A stretch of 64,000 nucleotides of DNA from Bolinopsis microptera (lineage: Eukaryota; Ctenophora; Tentaculata; Lobata; Bolinopsidae): contig NC_087072.1 in NCBI RefSeq assembly GCF_026151205.1, positions 8,294,084-8,358,083 on the forward strand, given 5' to 3'. Positions 57,401 through 64,000 of this stretch are shown here, one piece after another; position 1 is the stretch's first letter, and every line of letters starts with the position of its first letter. Position numbers and translations under genes: made by a program. Below the pieces are notes generated by a model. It saw only the letters and a program-made list of their open reading frames with translations. It was not told the DNA's origin and made no database searches.

Positions 57401-58564
57401 ATTAAATGAGACCCACTAAAGGTACTAAATTAACCGGACTGCTAGCAAGGAATCGAGAGTGGAAATAAAAATAAAAGCGGAATAAAATTTTAAGATAATG
57501 AAACAGAAACTGAAAGCTAAAATATATACCGTTCTAGAATGCCTCCGCAAACTATTGCTCCTTTGTAAAGCACGTGTTAGTAAGTGTAGTAAAAAGATAA
57601 AATAATAAAGCTATAAAAATGAACGGAGCGTTGAAAATCTGAGAGGGTGAGACTGAGAGGTTCTTTAATTAATAACTTAGAGCGTAATAAGGAATATGAA
57701 TATCTCCAAACGGAGTTTTCTGAGGAGGGTGAGAGGTTCTTTAATTAGAGCTAATGATTAAATGAGACCCACTAAAGGTACTAAATTAACCGGACTGCTA
57801 GCAAGGAATCGAGAGTGGAAATAAAAATAAAAGCGGAATAAAATTTTAAGATAATGAAACAGAAACTGAAAGCTAAAATATATACCGTTCTAGAATGCCT
57901 CCGCAAACTATTGCTCCTTTGTAAAGCACGTGTTAGTAAGTGTAGTAAAAAGATAAAAATAATAAAGCTATAAAAATGAACGGAGCGTTGAAAATCTGAG
58001 AGGGTGAGACTGAGAGGTTCTTTAATTAATAACTTAGAGCGTAATAAGGAATATGAATATCTCCAAACGGGAGTTTTCTGAGAGGGTGAGAGGTTCTTTA
58101 ATTAGAGCTAATGATTAAATGAGACCCACTAAAGGTACTAAATTAACCGGGACTGCTAGCAAGGAATCGAGAGTGGAAATAAAAATAAAAGCGGAATAAA
58201 TTTTAAGATAATGAAACAGAAACTGAAAGCTAAAATATATACCGTTCTAGAATGCCTCCGCAAACTATTGCTCCTTTGTAAAGCCACGAGTTAGTAAGTG
58301 TAGTAAAAGATAAAAATAATAAAGCTATAAAAAATGAACGGAGCGTTGAAAATCTGAGAGGGTGAGACTGAGAGGTTCTTTAATTAATAACTTAGAGCGT
58401 AATAAGGAATATGAATATCTCAAACGGAGTTTTCTGAGAGGGTGAGAGGTTCTTTAATTAGAGCTAATGATTAAATGAGACCCACTAAAGGTACTAAATT
58501 AACCGGACTGCTAGCAAGGAATCGAGAGTGGAAATAAAAATAAAAGCGGAATAAATTTTAAGAT
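48455..58564 (+). repeat. Satellite array: about 28 head-to-tail copies of a 355-base unit
   Basis: The marker TTAGAGCGTAATAAGGAATATG recurs at spacings of 353-355 bases from 48469 to beyond 58390. Each unit contains two forms of an internal duplication, CTGAGAGGGTGAGA(CTGAGA)GGTTCTTTAATTA, one followed by GAGCTAATGATTAAA and one by ATAACTTAGAGCG. Units at 48.5-51.4 kb and 57.6-58.5 kb are nearly identical, while those at 51.4-57.4 kb carry scattered single-base indels. The first unit is slightly shorter, and the last is cut after ATAAATTTTAAGAT at 58564. Frames of about 69 codons in single units are interrupted by TAA in nearly all others and are not genes. Confidence 0.98.
52380..52910 (+). 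repeat. Degraded satellite units, probably poor consensus sequence
   Basis: About 1.5 units in which dozens of bases are missing or merged into homopolymers (runs such as AAAAAAAAAACCCG and CCCCCCCC), flanked on both sides by clean units. The loss pattern is unlike ordinary mutation and looks like low-quality read consensus at the middle of a long array. Confidence 0.75.
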
Positions 58565-59990
58565 CCTTCATATACTTAATCGAAGTTTGAATATTGTCAC
58601 TCCGCAAGCGTTTTTGCCAAATTTTCGACGCGCACTACGCGCAAAAGCATTTAGTTGTTATCAATTGGCACCCCGCGCGTTCATCATAAATTTCAAACAG
58701 CTATAACTCAGCGAGATTATGTCCGTTCTAGCTCATATTTTCACACTAAAATAGAAAATAATGTGATCTTATTGCTGACAAAATATGGATATAATTACTT
58801 TATTTGCCTTAGAGTAATAGACTGTCAAAGTTTAAAACGCGCATTGGTATAGCACGTGACTAATAAGGCCAAATTTATACTTCTTAACATATTATCGATC
58901 CTTAGACATCATACTATTGTGTCCAATTAGCGGTTAGGTCTCTAAACTCGTAGCAGAAAACACGTCTTTTTGCCCGTAAGAGCCTCTACTAATATCCGGG
59001 TTGATCGATTTGTTCCAAAGTTCAGCGTAATAGAGATTGAATTAGTAATCCATTTACCTGGAAGTTAATACGTTACACGAACCGTGCTCACCTTGTAGTT
59101 TAACATCGAGAACACTGGAAAAAGGGAAAATAAATAACTCAAATCCAACACCTCAGCTATATACCAGCCCTATGACGATTCACCGAAACAGTCAGGCACC
59201 CCCAGCTTCCATTGAGCCCCCAATTTTATACCGAGCCCCCACCTCTTACAAAAGTTTCAGTATTTGATCAGGAATCGTCTCAATCCGGGACACTGACCCA
59301 GACTCTTAGAGAAATAGCAATTTTTGCATCTCGTCAATTGTCATTAAGAGAGAGTGGGCGGGAAGCGTAGAAATTTTAGTGACAAATTATGCTGCTATTG
59401 GGAGTGTCAATCACAATCTATATTAAGTGTGTACTGACATCGAGTTCTTTGGAGTAGGTATCAGCCGCTTAAAGTTAATGATATCACGAGCTTTATGAGT
59501 AGGTATCCGCCACAATTGACTAATTTCAAGGCTTTAGAGCCTTCAGTCACTATTTACTTAGGTATATTCAGAGTGTTGGAGGTGTCGGTCACTGTCTGTA
59601 GGTGTAAGTATCTTTATATTAGATGTGTTGGCCGCTAAGGACTGATATTAGTAGCTTTGGAACTTGGAAGAGACGACTTTTTGCTAACTAATCAGTACTG
59701 AAGATATAGTCAAACCTGGGTTGTGCCTATTCAATGGTAGTGTCTGCAGCCACTTTGCAGCCAACTTCTAGAGCTAGAAATTTTGGGCTTATACTTTGGT
59801 TTTGATCGGATTGGGCCAATTTTCCGTTGTTTCGTGCATGTGATTTAAGCACTTAAGGGGACGCCCATTAATATTCTAGTCCGCCGTCCATGCAGAGTCA
59901 GACGCTATGTTATATGTTAGAGTTCCACATAACTAAGATTGGGAAGAAATAAGAGACTCGATTGACCCGCACTTTCCAATCATCTTATCA
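58565..59990. other. No gene recognised
   Basis: Right unique segment of the satellite-carrying element up to 58991, then unassigned DNA. Small frames only. Confidence 0.45.
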
Positions 59991-60048
59991 TGGCCTCCAT
60001 AAAGTGGGTTACAAATTTTAAGCCTTTTTTAGGCCTTAAAGTTCCCAT

Positions 60049-60087
60049 TTCACATTTATGATTTTAATTTAAAATCATAAATGTGAA
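60049..60087. repeat. 39-base palindrome with 18-base perfect stem
   Basis: TTCACATTTATGATTTTA and TAAAATCATAAATGTGAA are exact reverse complements separated by ATT. It could act as a transcript hairpin or be a remnant of a foldback element. No adjacent gene requires it. Confidence 0.9.
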
Positions 60088-60089
60088 TA

Positions 60090-61775
60090 TATTTATTTTG
60101 CGAGCTGCAGCAAGACGGCTATTACCCGTTAAATCATTGATTGATATGCAAGTCGAGAATAACGGTTTAATTTAAGAATGCACCCGTTTGGGTATCACTA
60201 TTTTATCGTCGATGATTGTGTAATACTAATAACAACTTTTTCAGATGGTAAAACTGGAGAGGTAGCCGATTTACACGGGGAGCAGGAGTAAGAAGAATAC
60301 GATCTAAAGAGGACTCTGAAGGACGAGAAGGCCTCGACATCGCGTACGACTCTGTACGACTGAGGCAGGATAAAGACTTTTGGACGTATAGACAGGACTT
60401 TGAATATTGTTTTGAAATAATGGGTATTAAAATTATGATACAGACTAGAGATTAAGTTTTGGGATAAAGTTTTGAACGAATAATCTTGTGCTTATGAGTT
60501 TTCAAGAATCCGATTTAGCAGAAGTTTAGATCATGAAATGTTAAATTATCATTACTAGAGAAATTGTGTAATACTGTTGTTATGTTTTGAGTATTAAATG
60601 TTTTTAAAATGAGATGTTTTTTCGACTTAAAGCCACCTATAACTAAAAATAAAACGTGATCAATAAAACGTTTGATTAAAACTAAAATAAGCGATAAATT
60701 TCTACTTGAACTTGATCTGTACTAGCGAGCCTTTGAGCGCGCAAAAACATGCGCGTCTAATTCTATCACAAACGATCACGGTTACAATTTGTAGATTTAA
60801 GCGCCTGATCCACATGATGCATGATGCAAACATTGCCATTTTCGGTCACACAGTAACTGCAAAACAACTATAATACTCTTACAAAGTCCTGCTTGAAAGG
60901 GTCTTCAGAATGAAGAGGATTCCTATACAGAGAAGAAGTTGTCAGCACTTCAATGTCATGTTAGTCACATGACAGTGAAAATCTGATCACATGTCCGTTA
61001 CTTTGAGCTTTATATACTGCGTTACTTCGTGTTGCACTTTGCAGCTCACCTAGAATGTTTAAATTGGCAGTGAAATGATGAAATCGATATATCTTGCACT
61101 TTTCAGCCTCCGTGATTTCCTAGTTCTGCTTCTTTGTTTCTGTCGTCATAATGTGTGCTCCCGTCATCAAATCTAAACACCGTGTCCCTATTCAACGACG
61201 TGCGTTAACTTAATTTAGATTTGAGGCAATTTGAATCAAGATGTCCGAGGTTTCTTCATCATTATAGAATTAAGTGCTTCAGTTACTGCCTTGCATTGTG
61301 ATTTGTTTTGTCTTGTGCCTTAGAAGCTGTAATACTACCTCGGAGTTAGAGGGACCAGAACACCGTGGAAGAGGACATCTTCATTCCACACTGACGATTT
61401 TGGCCTCCTAGCAGTAGCACACGACGCCGGGATAGACACGAGACAATAAACATTAAATTTTAAACAACATGATATGCACATTGGACTAATGATGCTGTTT
61501 TTCCCACTTTATGGAGAGAATGCTTATGATTATAGTTTCAATTAACACATTTTGAAGATGACTGGATTTATTGTTCATTTGCATGCTATGTATTGTATTT
61601 CGGTTTATCTTCACCCATAAAGGGTTTGACCGTTGGGAGCGGTATCAAAAAAAGTTACAGTTCAAGACTAGATACATGAGACGGCTCAGGTATTATAATT
61701 CATGCACGCGCACGAATTTATTTGGATATTGGCTGGCGTAAATTGCTGACAATTGTGTCATATATAGACAGGGAT
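60090..61775. other. No gene recognised
   Basis: AT-rich, with no frame of 60 codons or more in most of the stretch and no motif. Confidence 0.45.
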
Positions 61776-61780
61776 TTTAC

Positions 61781-62069
61781 AAGTCGCTTTATTTGGTCAA
61801 CTAAGGTCAAAATCGTTTCAAATTTTCAAAATCTTTAGGAAATATGCCCTTCTGCTACGCATCACTTGGATTTTTTCCGCACTTGAAAGGCAAAAACGCC
61901 AGAGTCGAAAATGTACTTAAATTTCGTGAAACGTAGGTTTTTGATGATTAAGACCTGTTCCAGTGGCCCAATTGCTTATATATTGTGCTGCCAATCAGAG
62001 GGACATATTTCCTATAGACTAGGAAAAGTTGAAACAATTTCGACTTTAATTGACCAAATAAAGCTACTT
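61781..62069. repeat. Foldback repeat with 66-base arms
   Basis: The left arm 61781-61846 (from GCTTTATTTGGTCAA to TAGGAAATATG) is the approximate reverse complement of 62004-62069, with about ten mismatches. The spacer is about 157 bases. It is a MITE-like foldback. The 67-codon frame across it is not supported as a gene. Confidence 0.75.
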
Positions 62070-62329
62070 CTAATTGATTTTATACTTCCGGCCCAATTCG
62101 AGGGGGTCTACTAGACGCAAAACGACAGCATTTAGGGCGCGCATACGATTGTACACCCCCTACTTTCATAAAACTTTATTACTAGCTTGGCGTTGTAGGA
62201 TTATATACTTTAATTTCGGATCGAGTGAAGCGAGTGATACACATTACTTTGATTAAACTCATGCTGATCACAATACAGTACAGGGAAATGGGTAACACGG
62301 CTTGCAGTCGCAGCTGCGACTCCTCGCTG

Positions 62330-62650
62330 GGGATGATGATTAATCACTCTACACTCGACTGTCACGTGACTTTTTCAACCCGTTCTCTAGCTGGCCCTGA
62401 AAGACTATTCGAAACCCTAACCCTCTAGTCTGATTCCAACCCTGACCCTAACCCAATCCATAACAAAAGCATATGCTGAAACCCTAACCCTAACGAGAAA
62501 TTAGACTAACTTCCTTATACGGTCATATCACGTGATCGAGACAGTTTTTCGCCAATATCTCGTCAGGGGAGCATTTTAACCCTATGTCATGGGGGGTGAT
62601 TCGGAATCAGCGTCCGAAAATACATCGATTGAAGTTGGTTTCAACTGTCG
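62330..62650 (+). repeat. Dispersed repeat with CCCTAA-like blocks, copy 3
   Basis: Same family as 40035-40420 (same orientation) and 22930-23190 (opposite). It has TCACGTGAC, CTAGCTGGCCCTGA, AACCCTAACCCT, TAACGAGAAATTAGA, ATCACGTGATCGAGACAGTTT and TTTTAACCCTATG blocks. Confidence 0.65.
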
Positions 62651-62689
62651 TGAGCCCTTTTAGAACAATCTCGAAGATCGACTGTAAAG

Positions 62690-62830
62690 TGATTTAGCAC
62701 GCTCGCCTCGCTGGCGTTACCTGAGGACCCCAGGCTATTATGTTCATTAACAATTAACCCCAAATCCGCCGAATAAAGATTTGGCGGAATGACAGGCTGA
62801 GCGCGGCCCAGTAACGCTGGCGGTAATATT
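62690..62830 (-). repeat. Dispersed repeat (GGCGGAATGACAGGCTGAGC family), inverted relative to 40640-40720
   Basis: The reverse complement gives ACTGGGCCGCGCTCAGCCTG, TCATTCCGCC, a variable part and CCTGGGGTCCTCAGGTAA, as at 40640-40720. Confidence 0.75.
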
Positions 62831-63099
62831 TCAATGAACAAGAATTAAGAAAAAGCTTTTTCTCTAGAGAATTTAAGAAAAAGAGAATTTTATTTGCCAC
62901 AGAATAATCAATACATATAATATACTTCAAAAAAAAACTTCAAAATATATTGTTAGTTCATCTATCGTTCATAAGATGGGGTACTCTCAATAATCAAGTA
63001 CATGAGTACCCGACCCGCCGCGCCACGCAAGCACCACACTGCAATTGAAATTGGAGATGTAAGCATAATGGGCGCGGGGGCGCCGCGCACGTGGACGCA

Positions 63100-63525
63100 C
63101 CAAATTTTTCGGACAGTTGTGAAAGCCCAATTGGAAGGTCTTCGCCAATTTCCAGAATGATCTCATTTAAGGAACTGAAGATAAATCCGATTTATACGAC
63201 AAAAATGGTCAAATTTGGACGAATTTGGTCAAATTACGCGACTTTTACAGCTACTTTTGCTCCAAAAGCCGCGCACCATCAAATATGGCACCTAGGCGAA
63301 ACTTGACCATTGTTAATGGTCTGACCCGGCGCGCGCTACTTCGTAGCACTTGTGACTTGCCATCGGGCCATTACATAACATTTCGAGAAGAAAGCGGCGC
63401 GCGCTACTTCGAAGAAATTTAGACGAGTAACATCCGTCAAGGCGAAACTCACTGATCTTTCCAAAAAGGTATAACAAATTTGGTATTGTGAAAATTCTCA
63501 CAGTCTCTAGAAAACAGTGGTACAA
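63100..63525. other. No gene recognised
   Basis: Contains two CGGCGCGCGCTACTTCG-type blocks (about 63328-63345 and 63396-63412) and short frames only. Confidence 0.4.
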
Positions 63526-63529
63526 AATT

Positions 63530-64000
63530 TTTTAAAATCCAAGCAACTTTATTTTTATCGTGCACCCCCTATAAAAAGAAACCTAGCCAGAGTGGAAGTC
63601 GGTGCCCTCATTAAATTTTTGGAGAAAATCGCTCGCGCTCGCCAAAATTTGTTGGACCAGGACGATGTCCTAGCCTGGCAGCTCATTGCGCGTCGCAACG
63701 AGCTTCGTTGTTCGTCGACGTGCGACGAGCAACGAGAAAAATTGCGTGGCGCGTCGGGTGGCACATCTTAACGGGTGATACGCGTATAAATTTCGGTCGC
63801 TGACGTACAGCGAACATCACAGCTGCGAGTGGCGTCAGCTAGTAGGATTTAATCCTACAATGCAAGGCACATCGCGTTTATCTAGCTAACCAGGTGCTTT
63901 CGCGCCGCTGCGGGCGCGCTTGTTCCACAAGTCATTTCCGGCGGTCGCACGCTACTGCAAGCGAGAGGGCTATACCATATACTTAGAGCAACACATCGCG
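63530..64000 (-). repeat. Right member of the diverged inverted repeat (partner 40622-40990), cut by the window edge
   Basis: See 40622-40990. This copy has an extra segment between the GGATTAAATCCTAC and GCGATTTTCTCC blocks. The similarity runs to the last base of the window, so it continues beyond it. The 84-codon + frame and the 69-codon - frame here are repeat by-products. Confidence 0.65.

Larger units (their letters stand above)
47179..58991. mobile_element. Candidate non-autonomous element enclosing the satellite array
   Basis: TAGTAGAGGCTCTTACGGGC starts at 47179, and its reverse complement ends at 58991, for 21 matching bases with one further A. The three bases outside each end are ATA (47176-47178 and 58992-58994), a possible target-site duplication. 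The interior has no transposase: about 1.25 kb of unique DNA, about 10 kb of satellite, then about 430 bases. A MITE-like element with an expanded internal tandem repeat explains this best. The alternative, two unrelated copies of a short repeat in opposite orientation, cannot be excluded from 21 bases. Confidence 0.5.

Noticed and set aside
48455-58564. CRISPR-like or gene-family interpretation of the regular repeats
   Set aside because: Units are contiguous with no unique spacers, the period is 355 bases, the host is a eukaryote, and frames of about 69 codons are interrupted by TAA in nearly all units.
63517-63771. 84-codon + frame and overlapping minus-strand frame
   Set aside because: Both lie in the diverged inverted repeat, whose partner at 40.8-40.9 kb does not keep either frame open.

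Overview
The window is nuclear DNA of a multicellular invertebrate animal; I cannot name the lineage. Genes have short GT-AG introns of roughly 100-400 bases. One host gene looks like an animal GPCR. The repeats (LINE tails, a Penelope-like remnant, a hAT-type MITE, foldback repeats, minisatellites, one very large satellite array) are typical of an animal genome. There is no prokaryotic gene organisation. Most of the window is mobile or repetitive DNA, and host genes are few and partial.

1-9.6 kb: no confident host gene. It holds a degenerate minisatellite (3.86-4.28 kb), a tiny hAT-type MITE with a perfect 8-base target duplication (5,806-5,914), a long hairpin repeat (6.69-6.97 kb) and one exon-like stretch with a possible PKD/Ig-like fold beside the next block.

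9,603-24,930: the main discovery, a 15.3 kb DNA transposon with nearly identical 1.3 kb terminal inverted repeats. All four of its genes are on the + strand and all contain introns. In order they encode (A) a C2H2 zinc-finger/Ulp1-like (C48) cysteine protease of 364 aa from 9 exons; (B) a SWIM zinc finger joined to a YqaJ/lambda-exonuclease-type nuclease, 461 aa from 10 exons; (C) an acidic protein with about nine C2H2 fingers, about 622 aa from 5 exons; and (D) a DDE_Tnp_4 (HARBI1/ISL2EU-like) transposase with an N-terminal C2CH, THAP-like zinc motif, 383 aa from 7 exons. In A, B and D every exon phase joins cleanly and the catalytic residues are present, so the element looks recently active. 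Transposase plus YqaJ nuclease points to the ISL2EU-type branch related to PIF/Harbinger. The added SUMO-protease-like gene and multi-finger gene make it unusually complex.

24.9-40 kb: mostly unassigned DNA. It contains a GT microsatellite, two LINE 3' tail fragments, an 800-base minisatellite of 16-base units, a CT microsatellite, the first four exons of a rhodopsin-like GPCR (35,988-37,693), a broken Penelope-like element with a GIY-YIG domain, a LINE 3' fragment and a GC-rich minisatellite.

40-64 kb: an intronless 1,332-aa ORF (41,596-45,594) that looks like an unassigned DDE-type transposase (candidate D517, D604, E932) with a coiled coil and a Tudor-like C-terminus. It is followed by an approximately 10 kb array of about 28 copies of a 355-base satellite. 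The array is itself enclosed by 21-base inverted repeats and a possible ATA target duplication. Diverged inverted repeats near 40.6-41.0 kb and 62.7-64.0 kb bracket this half of the window and may be the arms of a second large element running off the right edge.
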